Source: Pagrus major
Taxonomy: Eukaryota > Chordata > Actinopteri > Spariformes > Sparidae
Reading direction: 5' to 3'
DNA length: 64,000 bases
NCBI RefSeq assembly: GCF_040436345.1
Contig: NC_133224.1
Coordinates: 14,764,703-14,828,702 of the forward strand
The notes under the pieces: model-generated
Database searches by the model: none
The model's input: only the letters and a program-made list of their open reading frames with translations
Told to the model about the DNA's origin: nothing
Shown here: in pieces, positions 22,014-34,331 of the stretch
How the letters are laid out: each line of letters starts with the position of its first letter
Position numbering within the stretch: position 1 is the first letter of the stretch
Translations under genes and position numbers: made by a program

Positions 22014-24350
22014 GGGCTGGTGACACACACGCACACTCAGATATACCTGTTGACTTGCACTTACGTCGTCTTCACTCTGTTTTCTGTCAGTCTCTCACGC
22101 AGGGAATTAATTAGTGTTGTCCAGTCCTAACTGTGGATAACAGAGAATGCTAATACGATTTAGATTTGATGGTTAATTCTAACACCGTAGTGGTGATGAT
22201 GGTGATTTATGCAATATGTCACAGTACAGCCTTGTCACAAAACTTTTTTACACAGACACTCATCATTCAGTGAAGCCTTAGACATTCAGTGGCTTTCAGT
22301 CCAAGGGCTTGAACACACAGGACAAGCAGTGGATGTGTAAAAGTGTACAGGCAGCAGAGCAGAGCCAGAATTATTTGTCTTCTCTGTTTGTTTTACTCTG
22401 ATTTAACAGAAAACCCACAAGGATAACTTGCTGTTGGTTATTATTTAATCAGATAACTACAGAACCATACATATACTATAGAATCAATGATGAACTCAGT
22501 ACCAATGATTAAACTGTTGTTTAGTGCAAATACTCTTTATCTTGGGAGTAGTGGTTTGACAAAATAATCTCAACTCAAGGTCTGTTTACTCCGAATATGC
22601 AGTTGAAAGCTCCACATAAAGCTGGTACATCAGCCTGAAGTTACAGTCATTTTGTCAAATGTAGTGTTGTTGTCCATTTAAGGAACACCGGTTGATCTCG
22701 TGCTTCCAGTACAAAGACATGTCTGGAACGTAGCTGAGCCTATGCTAGCTGCTGTCTCACTTAAACTACGACTGTATGCACAGGGAACTATTAGCCTAGC
22801 CCAACTCAACTGCACTCATCACACATACTTGCCAAGCAGCACATATAAATGGCATTAGTTCTAGTGTCTCTATACAGTATCATTTTATTAATAATGTGTA
22901 ATCAAAACATGCTGGCATATATAAAGACAGTGAAAACCAATACCAAACCTAGAACCACACCTTTACAGGTACTTATAAGTTGAAGTTCAAGGACGCTCCA
23001 GGTTCCAGGTTGGTAGGTTTCTGTGGAAAAGTGGATAAGTGCTATTAGACACAGGTAGAGGAATACCAGTATTTGCCTTTAAGACTTGTTGGACTCATTG
23101 AAACAAAATCCACTAACACTCAGCACTGAAGTAGTATGTCATGTGACATGTCCCTGGCAATTCATCACGTCAAATTTGAACACATGAGAAAAAAACAACA
23201 AAAAGGCAAACTTGTCTCCTGGTAATGGATAAGGAGTCAATCCCATTTTGAGCAGGTGTACCCATGTTTCAAAACCTGCATATACACGCTGATTTTGGTG
23301 TAAAATGATATTAGATCTGTCTTTGACAGCCCAGGTTTGACCTGTGTCCTTCTACACAACTGTGCTGTCCTGTGTGTACTCAAGATGTTCTACAATTCTC
23401 ATTTTTCACACTTCCTACTTGCTGCAGTGCTACTGAGTGTTGCTCTGTCCTTTTGGAGAATTGATTTAGAACTGCTGCAGAGCTAATGCAGCAGGGTTAG
23501 AGGCTGGGAGCTTCTACAGTGGATTTCACTGTACATTTCCAGCCAAGTGTATATATCAAGTGTGTCAGATTTGGATGGATTGATGTGGGATTTGTTGCTC
23601 ATTTAGCTGAGGATGAAAGCTAGAGCTGTCCCTGTCACATATTTTTTTGCCACTGCTATCCGCTGTGCTCACCTAAGCAGTATTTTCCAGCACTGAGAGC
23701 AAATGCAGTTCTAGCCAAGAAGCAGAGTTTGGTCAGAATGAATCAGTAATATAGTTTTTATGAATGCAGCTTTGATACAGTTTGTAATATTTCAGGTGCT
23801 CAAGATAGTGTAGGGAAATGAAGTGGTGCTGGCCTCTGATCCTGAATCACTTCTTTGACTTTCATGCTCTCACTAAAGACAGACCCCAGATGGAGATATC
23901 ACCCAGGTCCATGATAGCCATACCATGCCAAGATGTTTGTAACCAGCACACGGATTTAAGGACAGTGAGCAGAAATAAACCACTTCCTTCTCACTCCCAC
24001 TTCAACACACTGTCACAGTTTGATGTCAGGACTCTGCTAGGTGACACTTAGGTCTGTCTTAAATCAGACTGTTTCTAGATATTCTATCCACCAACACTGG
24101 AAAGTCCTATGTGCCTTTTGTACAGGTGTTGGCTTTGTGTACAACTGTTTTTTTCCCCACACTTCAAAACGTTTTTACATCAGAAAGGAACATTTTAGTC
24201 AATGTGTTTTTTTTATTTTCTATTTACATTTGCCAGTTATCTAATTGGATTAGATAGTCCAACTTGTTTACAACAGCTTGTTTGGTTTTCCGATGGCTCA
24301 TATTTCCACACTGTTGGACACCACATTAAAGATTTGTGTTACAAATTGTT
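22014..24350 (+). other. mtm1: probable mtm1 3' UTR
   Basis: No coding potential is seen after the TGA. Possible poly(A) signals are AATAAA at 23974-23979 and ATTAAA at 24325-24330. The latter is followed by a T/GT-rich stretch (GATTTGTGTTAC) that resembles a downstream element. The 3' end is inferred, not shown. Confidence 0.4.
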
Positions 24351-24925
24351 TCCCCAGATGTAGGCACTGAAATCTGTGCAAAGATAAGGAAGATAATTAG
24401 GGCAACTGTAAAAAGAAACGTCAGAATTTTGATAAGTCAGAAAAAAAGATTTGTTTCCAGTGGCCCTGATCTCCTTTTTTTACAAACATGCTGTCATCTA
24501 GCAGGAATGATATTAACAAAGTTGTATAATTAAGGGAAATTTACACGGAAAATTAATTGTTGACAGTCATTTTCACATAGTAAAGCAACAGAAGATATTT
24601 TTTGCAAAAAACAGATGAAATGCCATTGGAATGGAAACATTGATAATATGTCAAAATTATACTGTACCAGGTTCAGTTTATGACTATTAGTTATGTGATT
24701 AGCTTAGTAACTAGAAGATTTTGGCGTATCTCATGATTTTGATTCACTAATATGACCTAGTATCTCATAATTTGGGCTTTAATAAGTATACATTTAGACT
24801 TTCAAGATTTTTTTAAAATTTTAAAATAAAATAAGTGGCCAAGATTGAGAAAATGGTGACCTACCTCATAATTATGACTTCATATTTATTAATTCTGATT
24901 CACCATGAGTGTTTTACTATTTACA

Positions 24926-25042
24926 TACACTGAACAAACATATAAATGCAACACTTTTGTTTTTGCTCCCATTTTTCATGAGCTGAACTCAAAGATCTAG
25001 ATCTAGATCTCAAAGATTGCGTTTATATTTTTGTTCAGTGTA
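24926..25042. mobile_element. 113-bp mini-element with near-perfect inverted ends
   Basis: Bases 24928-25040 start CACTGAACAAACATATAAAT and end in the inverse (reverse complement CACTGAACAAAAATATAAAC), 22 of 24 matching, flanked by TA on both sides. The inner part (AACACTTTTGTTTTTGCTCC) is the well-known start of a widespread fish element. Here it is cut down to its two ends plus a triplicated AGATCT. Confidence 0.7.
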
Positions 25043-25503
25043 TATCATTATACTTTTTCTTTAATAGACTTCATAAAGTTCCCCCAAGAACACATGAAAG
25101 CCAACCTGTCCAAAAGGCACATGCTTAATTTATTAGTTGTCTCTTAGGTTTTGGGGTGCTGTCATGGAGCTGATGTCTACAGAGCAGGTTCGCAAAGTCA
25201 AACTCAGGACATCGCATGGACAACTGCGTGTGTGTGTGTGTGTGTGGGGAAGAAGCGCTTTGAGGAATTTTTTGAGGAATAGCCTGATATAAGGATTTCG
25301 CTGCTAACACAAAAAGGCGCCCATTTTGGTTAGTTTGAAAACAGTTGACACAAACTCAAACAGAAAAATAATGGCCAGCATGCTGCTAAAATATCTCTCA
25401 CAGATGTATGTACTGTATCATTCAGTCTCTCAACATCTTGACAGGACTGTTTATTACAATCACTCTAAAGTTGAGGGTCTTTGCCACCGCATTTGTTCCG
25501 TCA

Positions 25504-26278
25504 GCATAATTCTTCATTTCCACTGTACGGTAAAGCTCAGCTCAACTCACTTGAGACCGTTCCATTTCGGTTTTCCATTGCCAAAAGTTGTGCATAGTAC
25601 GTGGTACTTTTTTTAGGCATCACCTCGGTAAAGGTTCCAGGCAAACTGTGTTTTTATTCATCACTGTTTTGTCTTGCTGCCTTCAGCTTCTCGGAACAAA
25701 TTTGTTACTCCTTGCTGTATATGGAAATATGGATTTTTTTCCCGGGTAATGTCTATAACTGTTCATTACCTGTTTCCCCTGGCCAGTACCAATAAGAGCC
25801 TATCATGTCACATTTTTTTATTTTAAAAAGACATTTTCTAGCCGGTAGTTTATGCACACTTGATGGTAAGAAAAGCTAAGATCTAGTGAGCAAAGATGGA
25901 TGATTTAATATTGTTTTTTCCATAACTCTTGTAACCTTGTAGAAATTGTGTTTTCTTCATTTTCTTCTTGTTTTGCTTTTCTTCTTCTTCTGTGTTTAAT
26001 GGCAGATTACAAATCACCTTTAAAGGTGCATACCGCCACCTATTGGAGTGTGTATATGCTATTATTGGCTCTATTATCACCTATAATTTCTCAGATACCA
26101 ATAAATAGCCAATAATATACATTTCCCAATATCTGGCCTGTCATTTATCAGGTTGATATACTGTATATTGTCCTGCCTACATTGAGTGGGTACTCTGCAG
26201 TGGGAAACGAAATTGAGAAAAGTACCTTTGAAGTGAGTTGAGTGGAGTCGTACCATGCAGTGGAAACGGGGCATAATG
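25504..26278. mobile_element. hAT-like non-autonomous element with 8-bp target duplication
   Basis: The left end (TTTCCACTGTACGGTAAAGC, from 25517) and the right end (reverse complement TTTCCACTGCATGGTACGAC) are imperfect inverted repeats of about 36 bp. Flanks are GCATAATT (25504-25511) and GCATAATG (26271-26278), 7 of 8 identical, as expected for hAT insertion. No transposase frame. Confidence 0.65.
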
Positions 26279-29200
26279 AGTAATGTCTGGTAGTTCTCAG
26301 TCTCTGGCGCTTTTTCCCAACCTTGGCCACCTGATGAATAAGTGGCTCTTGATAGCTGGAGTAAATTCAGCTTTCAGTGCGATATTAGCACCACATCAGG
26401 CAGCACATCATAATGTGTCAGAGAGAAATTGTCAAAATGTCAAATGCTGTGCAAGGCAGTGCCAGCTATGTGGTCCATCACTGAAAACAGTATAAAACTA
26501 ACGGATAACTATAAAAAAGCTCCTGGCCTGCTTTAACACTGCAACAGTGCTGTGCTCTGGCTCCAATGGAAACTGCTCAGATTCTTTTGCTCAAACTAAT
26601 TGTGGGTAGATACATTTGGATCACCACTATGGATCATGCCCACCTGGCACTATATTTGTAACATTTTATAAAAAACCTTCACAAATGAATATTTTGTTAT
26701 TTTGCCTTTCCAACTGGAGCATTTCCATTGCCAGTGGATTGATAGATACCAAAAATCTTCTTAGCATTGGAATTTTTCTACAATTACAGAAGCATTTTCA
26801 ATATAGAAAATTTGCGACTCTAGGCAAATCATTTAAAGGTGCACCCTGTGAGGAACTGCCGGTTCCAGATGGATTTTCCCCAATGTATAGCTGTACCTAC
26901 CTGACCTTCCTTACTACACAAAAGCACTGCAATACCCATGCAGCCTTTCCTATAGGAGATGATGTTGAGAGAGCAGTTCCCTTACCTTAGTGAATTTATA
27001 GATACAGGAAAATTGTTCTCAAGTTTATTGTGATGACCTAATATCACTGTTTTGCAACATATACCCCCATATACCTACACAGTGATGCATCAGCAGTCTG
27101 TTTGATTGGCATGTCAGCCAGCCCTTCTACTGACCTGGGCTGAACTCAGATTGGACACTGTCCTGCTTTGGTGAACTTTAAACTGCACGTCTGAAAGGCA
27201 AAACCCCTCATTTTAAGCTTCTATTATCAGTGCAGGCAACAAAGAATAAGCTCGTGATTGGATGTTTCTTACCAAAACTCTTTATAGGATGTCCACAGGA
27301 CACAGAATAGGACTTTACATCTGGAACCATTGATTTCCAAAATATCTCCTCATTTTGCTGCTCTACAGCATCCCTGAATTCCTAATTAAGCAGCCTTCCT
27401 GGTAGAAGAGAAATTTGAGTCTGGAAGGCTCAGAAAAGCCAGCTCCATCTCCAACAAAGTTTCCCTCACGGTGTGGTCAACTCATTGGGTTTTCTGCAAG
27501 TTGGAAGCAACGATTCATTGAGATCATGCATTGTATGTACAGTGTGACAGCTTCAATTGTGAACTGTGAGGTGCAATAAGTCATTTAGCAAAGTGTGTCA
27601 GGTCATGTCCGAATTTGTGCCTTGATTCTTGTGAGAATCACCTTCACCTCTTCAGAGAGACTTACCCTAGCTGTCCAAGGTCATGTTTGAGATTGACTGC
27701 TCTTCCTGTTGTCTCCATACGTGTTCACAGGATGTGTTGTTTCTATGCTTCCCATACATTGTCTATGTATCAGCCATGCAATGCATTTTGGTAGTGCTAC
27801 ATTGCGTTTCAAGAGACGGAGTAGTGCTCATTCGCATAAAGTTGAGGTCTAGGCATATTTATGGCATCCAGCGTGACTCTGGAAACTCCTGAAAAACTAT
27901 AAAACCAAACGGTGTGTTAAAATGAAGACTGATTCAGCAACTGCAGAGCTTATTTCTCGCCTAAAATGTTTTCAGAAACACATTTCAGTGAACTATTTTT
28001 GTAATATAGGTTTCCAAATGAAATCCTCGAGCAGATAGCCCACAAGCGTTTGCGTGGTTGTCGGAGGGTGAAGCTTATGTTGGTCAAACATACAAAGCTG
28101 GGAAACCCTTGCTTCAAAAAATGCCCCTGTGGACACATAGCATTAAAACAAATTTAAATCTCCTGGTTCTTTGTGACAGCCGGCTTGTCACTCTGCCTTC
28201 CAGGGTGGACTTTTAGAACTGCTATATACTCTGATTTCTGACAAGGTTGAGCATTGCAGCATTATGGACTTTTTGAGTATAACCCAACCCTTAATTCTTC
28301 TAACCCTTCCATAAATAATGTAATTCCAAGGATTGGCCAGATGTTGCTGAAGCTTTGTTTCAACAAAAATATCTGCTAGTCAGTGTAACCACAGCAGACA
28401 GTCAAAATGAAGTCTTGGAGTTTAAAGAGAGAATAGGACTTGGCCTACCTGCACGTATGTCAAATCTCAAACATGACTTATTTCTTATTCTTATTTCTGG
28501 GTGGGTCTGAGTGGGCAAACTAGAGAATGCAACCTGATTCCTATGTTAACAGAGGTGAATTACCATAGGCTCTACCAAGTGGACTCTTGACAAGTGTTTG
28601 ACAGCCTTGATGAAAGGGTTGATCTCATTGAGGAGGTTGGTGGGTAAAACAACAGAGACAGAAGTGACAGCAAGAAAAAAAAGTGTGCATCAGTTGGGTG
28701 GTTGTGTTTTTAGGGAAAAACAGATGAAAATCTATTTTTTTTTTTATTTTTTACTTTGTACAAGCACCATGATGTAATTACCTCAATCAAAACCTATTTT
28801 ACTGCCTAAAGTTCTATTGTTGTAAAATACAATTATTTTATGTAGTGTAAAATCTTACAGTTTTATAAAAAGGAGAGTAATGTTGGTTCAGAAGTTGTTG
28901 GTATAAATTGTGGATTTCTGCTCCATTGGTTAAATTTGTGTTGTTTTATTTTTGAGGGCATTTTTTGGGTTTGTATGTGCTAACCCGGGATGAAAAGACA
29001 GAAGCCTCTGGATTCTGTTCACATCTTCCTCTCAGTTCTCTGATGGATCTTTAGCTTTTAGATGTTGGCTCTGTGGTGATGAAGCTGAGAATTACTCTGT
29101 CAATGTTCATTTCAGTTTGACTTTTTCATTTATGTAGGGGATTGTAGTTTGAGGGGTTTTGTGTCATATAGCCTGCTTTTTGATAAATACACATAAAATG

Positions 29201-30101
29201 TGTTTAAGGATTTTTTGGGCATCAACAAGGGAAGGTGAAATCAGAATACATTTCAAATATATTTCTTTTAATCATGTTATATCTTCTCCACAGTTTGTTG
29301 GATGGCTCCTGTTATGTAAATATTACTGATTAAATTAATTTAAGGATTTCTGACTGACTTGCATGTGTTATTCTTGTGTTCATTCTGATTTTTAAGGTTG
29401 TCCTTTCTTATTGCATCAACCAAAACTTTGGATGCATGCGAGCATTTTTGGTGAGACGTGTCAATGAAATGAGCATGAACAAAACGTTCCTTGTTTACAA
29501 CAAAGTTTTGCTGATGATCTCATATTCCTGTCAGCCCTTGGGCCTCATTTATAAAAATGTTCTTAGATTTATACTTGAATTTGGTGTTAAGATAATTTAT
29601 TTACATCATAAAAGATGTTTAGAACTTAAACAGGTTCTAAGAATCCCATTTGTTACTATAAATCTTACAGTACATGTCTTTCCCCTTACATAATTACGGC
29701 ACAAATGAAGCTTTAGTCAGAAATAGCCGTGGACTGAAAGAAAAGCAGGCTCAAATAATGACTGCAAGGCTGCTAATTCCTTGCACCTTTAATTGATTAT
29801 TCCTATCGCAGTTCATTAAGCTCATGTAAAGTTTCCCACAAGCTTATACGCATACGAGTCCCAATCTGCAGTTACTCCAACATAACCTGTAGGACCATCA
29901 CTTCTTGTCTAGACTAGATTTTGCATAAGAACATTTCCACGTCAAAGTAAGGCTCATACTTGTAAATGTCATGAATAGTAGTTAAACTATACGTAACAAT
30001 AATTTAGGCCAACACTTGTTATCAGGCTTAAATATTCCTGTGTATTCTCATCCAGCTCATTTGGTTCTTTGAAAGCAATTTGAGGACTGGTTTATCCTAT
30101 T
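26279..30101. other. intergenic region, no gene seen
   Basis: Open frames here are short and unlike known proteins. Near 29538 a GGGCCTCATTTATAAAAATG segment looks like the start of a common fish repeat. Nothing else was recognised. Confidence 0.4.
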
Positions 30102-31265
30102 GTGGGGTCCAAAAGTCTGAGGCCACATTGAAAATAAAGCTGGAAATAACCAGAAAGTTTGCGGATTCAGAAAGTGTCAGAAATCAAACTTTCTCAGCAT
30201 CAAATCATGCCTAGACTCAAGGTTTCTACACAGACACTTCATGGAACTCTTTACAGAAACTGGATCAGTTGTATTCAAAGCACAAACAAGCACACCCAAA
30301 GTGACCATGCCATCAGAAGATCAGTACATCAAGCTGAGTTCCCTGACAGATAGAAAATCAACTATTTATCAAGAATTTGATAAATAGACAAACACAAGAC
30401 TCCAATCAGCAAAAGTCCTGTCAGAAGAAGGCGTCTTATAATGGTCTGAGAGGACAAGTAGCAGTTTCCAAACCTCTTCTCAGGTAACCAGGGCAAAATG
30501 CTTGAGGTAGGCTAAGAAATACCAGAATTCCACAGTGGGTGGCTGAAAATAATCCTATTTAGTGATGAATCCAAGTTAGAGATTTATGGTGTTGGTGTCT
30601 GTGAGGAGACGAGCAGGAGAGAGAATGATACAACAGTGTTTCAAACCCACAGTGAAACATGGTGGTGGGAAGATTCAAGTATTGGGCAGGTTTCCTCCTC
30701 TGGACTTGGACACCTGCACAGAATTAACTCCACCCTGACCAAGAGGAAGTATCACTCCATTGTTCAGAGACATGCTCCAGCCTCTGGTTTGATCTTTGTG
30801 GAGAAGGATTCACACTGCAGCAGGATAATGAGCCCAAACACCTCAAAGCTTTGTAAGAACTACCTGAAGACCAAAGAGTCCTGACTGTCATGGACTTTTT
30901 CCTCCACAGTCACCTGACCTCAACCCATTCAACATTTATGGGGGCACTTGAAGAGTGAGAAAGTCAAACATTCAGTGACATCACAAGAAGCTTTGTGGAA
31001 CATTGTCAAATCATGCTGGGATAACATGAGCCATCAGGTTAGCACAAACTTGTGGAGTCCATGCCAGCTCAGTACATGCTGTCATTATTGGAAAAGTGGG
31101 AAATGCTTAATACCAAGATATTCTGAAAGATTTGACTTTTCACTCAAAATGTTGATATTGATATTGAACTGATATTACCAATTGTAATGAAAAAAGAGTA
31201 TTGTATTACATTTGAAAGGAATTTAAAATAGATTTATCTTGAATAATAGTCTCAGACTATGCAAA
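30102..31265 (+). mobile_element. dead full-length Tc1-like transposon
   Basis: The left end GGGGTCCAAAAGTCTGAGGC is matched by an inverted AGTCTCAGACT near 31248-31258. In between, frame-broken translation shows SDESKLEIYG (first catalytic Asp), HLHRINSTLTKRKYHSI, a degraded QQDN-like motif with the next Asp, and HSPDLNPFNIYG-like sequence where SPDLNPIEHLW is expected. Several stops and frameshifts rule out activity. It sits immediately before the 11-bp satellite. Confidence 0.8.
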
Positions 31266-31335
31266 TAAAGCCTGTATGATGTAAGATGTTTCATATGCAG
31301 ACAGGCTATAATACCATGCAGTAAGCTGCAGGAGC

Positions 31336-33930
31336 TGTGTAGCAGCAGTATGGCTGCAGTGTAGCAGCAGTATGGCTGCAGTGTGGCAGCAGTGTGTAGC
31401 AGTGTAGCAGCAGTGTAGCAGCAGTATGGCTGCAGTGTAGCAGCAGTGTGTAGCAGTATGGCTGCAGTGTAGCAGCAGTATGGCTGCAGTGTGGCAGCAG
31501 TGTAGCACCAGTTTGGCTGCAGTGTAGCAGCAGTGTGGCAACAGTGTAGCAGCAGTGTAGCAGCAGTGTGTAGCAGTATGGCTGCAGTGTGGCAGCAGTG
31601 TAGCAGCAGTGTGTAGCAGTATGGCTGCAGTGTAGCAGCAGTATGGCTGCAGTGTAGCAGCAGTGTGTAGCAGCATGGCTGCAGTGTAGCAGCAGTATGG
31701 CTGCATTGTGGCAGCAGTGTGTAGCAGTATGGCTGCAGTGTAGCATCAGTATGGCTGCAGTGTGGCAGCAGTGTAGCAGCAGTATGGCTGCAGTGTAGCA
31801 CCAGTTTGGCTGCAGTGTAGCAGCAGTGTGTAGCAGTATGGCTGCAGTGTAGCAGCAGTATGGCTGCAGTGTGTAGCAGTATGGCTGCAGTGTGGCAGCA
31901 GTGTAGCAGCAGTATGGCTGCAGTGTAGCAGCAGTGTAGCAGCAGTGTGTAGCAGTATGGCTGCAGTGTGGCAGCAGTGTAGCATCAGTATGGCTGCAGT
32001 GTAGCAGCAGTGTGTAGCAGTATGGCAGCATGTAGCAGCAGTATGGCTGCAGTGTGGCTGCAGTGTAGCAGCAGTATGGCTGCAGTGTGGCTGCAGTGTA
32101 GTAGCAGTGTGTAGCAGTATGGCTGCAGTGTGGCTGCAGTGTAGCAGCAGTATGGCTGCAGTGTAGTAGCAATGTAGCAGCAGTATGGCTGCAGTGTAGC
32201 AGCAGTGTAGCAGCAGTATGGCTGCAGTGTGGCAGCAGTATGGCTGCAGTGTAGCAGCAGTGTAGCAGCAGTATGGCTGCAGTGTGGCAGCAGTATGGCT
32301 GCAGTGTAGCAGCAGTGTAGCAGCAGTATGGCTGCAGTGTAGCAGCAGTATGGCTGCAGTGTGGCAGCAGTGTGTAGCAGTGTAGCAGCAGTATGGCTGC
32401 AGTGTAGCAGCAGTGTGTAGCAGTATGGCTGCAGTGTAGCAGCAGTATGGCTGCAGTGTGGCAGCAGTGTAGCACCAGTTTGGCTGCAGTGTAGCAGCAG
32501 TGTGGCAACAGTGTAGCAGCAGTGTAGCAGCAGTGTGTAGCAGTATGGCTGCAGTGTGGCAGCAGTATGGCTGCAGTGTGTAGCAGTATGGCAGCAGTGT
32601 GTAGCAGTATGGCTGCAGTGTAGCAGCAGTATGGCTGCAGTGTAGCAGCAGTGTGTAGCAGCATGGCTGCAGTGTAGCAGCAGTATGGCTGCATTGTGGC
32701 AGCAGTGTAGCTGCAGTGTGGCAGCAGTGTGTAGCAGTATGGCTGCAGTGTAGCAGCAGTATGGCTGCAGTGTGGCAGCAGTGTAGCAGCAGTATGGCTG
32801 CAGTGTAGCACCAGTTTGGCTGCAGTGTAGCAGCAGTGTGTAGCAGTATGGCTGCAGTGTAGCAGCAGTATGGCTGCAGTGTAGCAGCAGTGTGTAGCAG
32901 CATGGCTGCAGTGTAGCAGCAGTATGGCAGCAGTGTAGCAGCAGTATGGCTGCAGTGTAGCAGCAGTATGGCTGCAGTGTGGCAGCAGTGTAGCAGCATG
33001 GCTGCAGTGTAGCAGCAGTATGGCTGCAGTGTGGCAGCAGTGTAGCAGCAGTATGGCTGCAGTGTAGCACCAGTTTGGCTGCAGTGTAGCAGCAGTGTGT
33101 AGCAGTATGGCTGCAGTGTAGCAGCAGTGTGTAGCAGCATGGCTGCAGTGTAGCAGCAGTATGGCTGCAGTGTGGCAGCAGTATGGCTGCAGTATAGCAC
33201 CAGTTTGGCTGCAGTGTAGCAGCAGTGTGTGGCAGTATGGCTGCAGTGTAGCAGCAGTATGGCTGCAGTGTGGCAGCAGTGTAGCAGCAGTATGGCTGCA
33301 GTGTAGCAGCAGTGTGTAGCAGTATGGCTGCAGTGTGGCAGCAGTGTAGCAGCAGTATGGCTGCAGTGTAGCAGCAGTGTAGCAGCAGTGTGTAGCAGTA
33401 TGGCTGCAGTGTGGCAGCAGTATGGCTGCAGTGTGGCAGCAGTGTAGCAGCAGTATGGCTGCAGTGTAGCAGCAGTATGGCTGCAGTGTGGCAGCAGTGT
33501 AGCATCAGTATGGCTGCAGTGTAGCAGCAGTGTGTAGCAGTATGGCAGCAGTGTAGCAGCAGTATGGCTGCAGTGTGGCAGCAGTGTAGCAGCAGTATGC
33601 CTGCAGTGTAGCAGCAGTATGGCTGCAGTGTGGCTGCAGTGTAGCAGCAGTATGGCTGCAGTGTGGCTGCAGTGTAGCAGCAGTATGGCTGCAGTGTAGT
33701 AGCAGTGTGTAGCAGTATGGCTGCAGTGTGGCTGCAGTGTAGCAGCAGTATGGCTGCAGTGTAGTAGCAATGTAGCAGCAGTATGGCTGCAGTGTAGCAG
33801 CAGTGTAGCAGCAGTATGGCTGCAGTGTAGCAGCAGTATGGCTGCAGTGTGGCAGCAGTATGGCTGCAGTGTAGCAGCAGTGTAGCAGCAGTATGGCTGC
33901 AGTGTAGCAGCAGTATGGCTGCAGTGTGGC
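31336..33930. repeat. 2.6-kb satellite of 11-bp modules
   Basis: The array is built of four 11-bp modules, TGTAGCAGCAG, TATGGCTGCAG, TGTGGCAGCAG and TGTGGCTGCAG, with a 10-bp variant TGTGTAGCAG. There are roughly 235 modules, with longer higher-order blocks (for example the block with TGTAGCACCAGTTTGGC at 31501 recurs at 32468). No stop codon occurs in most of the minus-strand array, so very long minus frames of Cys/His/Thr/Ala/Leu repeats appear. These are a by-product, not a gene. The array ends about 295 bp before the mtmr1 ATG. Confidence 0.9.
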
Positions 33931-33959
33931 TGCCTCCTGCTCTCATCCTGCATCTCTGC

Positions 33960-34224
33960 TGTGCTGTAAGTGGGCGGAGCTACAGAGCGAGATGCTAGTG
34001 ACAGACCGAGCCTGTCAGGAGGAAGCACAACACCAGATGAGAGGAAACCACAGTCCGCTTCATAGCACCTACACATATTTTACAGACAGCACCAGAGAGC
34101 CCAATAGAACAGTTAGGCTCGCTCGCAGAGGAGCTGAACAAAGGTTTCATTTGATCCGTGTTCTCATATCAGAGGAACCCGTCCTCCCGCCCACCGACCC
34201 ACAGAGTAAACACTTCTCTGGCAG
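33960..34224 (+). promoter_or_regulatory. mtmr1: mtmr1 promoter and 5' UTR region
   Basis: This short unique stretch lies between the 11-bp satellite (ends 33930) and the mtmr1 ATG. A GC-box-like GGGCGG occurs at 33972-33977. An out-of-frame ATG near 34036 opens a frame that overlaps the mtmr1 start. Transcription therefore probably begins downstream of it, or scanning is leaky. No TATA box was recognised. Confidence 0.45.
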
Positions 34225-34331
34225 ATGGAGAAACAGGCCGGAGCTGGCGGGGCTGCGGATGGAGCAGGCCCGAACAGAAAGCCCTGGGGTTCACCGACCA
34301 GCGGGCCAGCAGCCGGAGAATCCCTGGACAG
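34225..34331 (+). other. mtmr1: mtmr1 first coding exon
   Basis: The 107 nt encode [15 protein letters not shown] and then a Pro/Ser/Gly-rich run ending ESLD. The exon ends in phase 2 at CAG|GTGAGT. Joining to 37768 restores a serine codon and gives [12 protein letters not shown], collinear with human [12 protein letters not shown]. This junction supports both the start codon and the exon boundary. Confidence 0.9.

Noticed and set aside
30636..31172. Intact transposase gene
   Set aside because: The Tc1-like frame is split by stops and frameshifts, and one catalytic motif is degraded, so it is a dead copy.
31223..34076. Very long minus-strand open frames (up to 776 codons) with Cys/His/Thr/Ala-rich repeats, like a repeat protein
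   Set aside because: They come from the 11-bp satellite, which lacks stops in all three minus frames. Several long frames overlap, no promoter or splice context is seen, and composition follows the DNA repeat.
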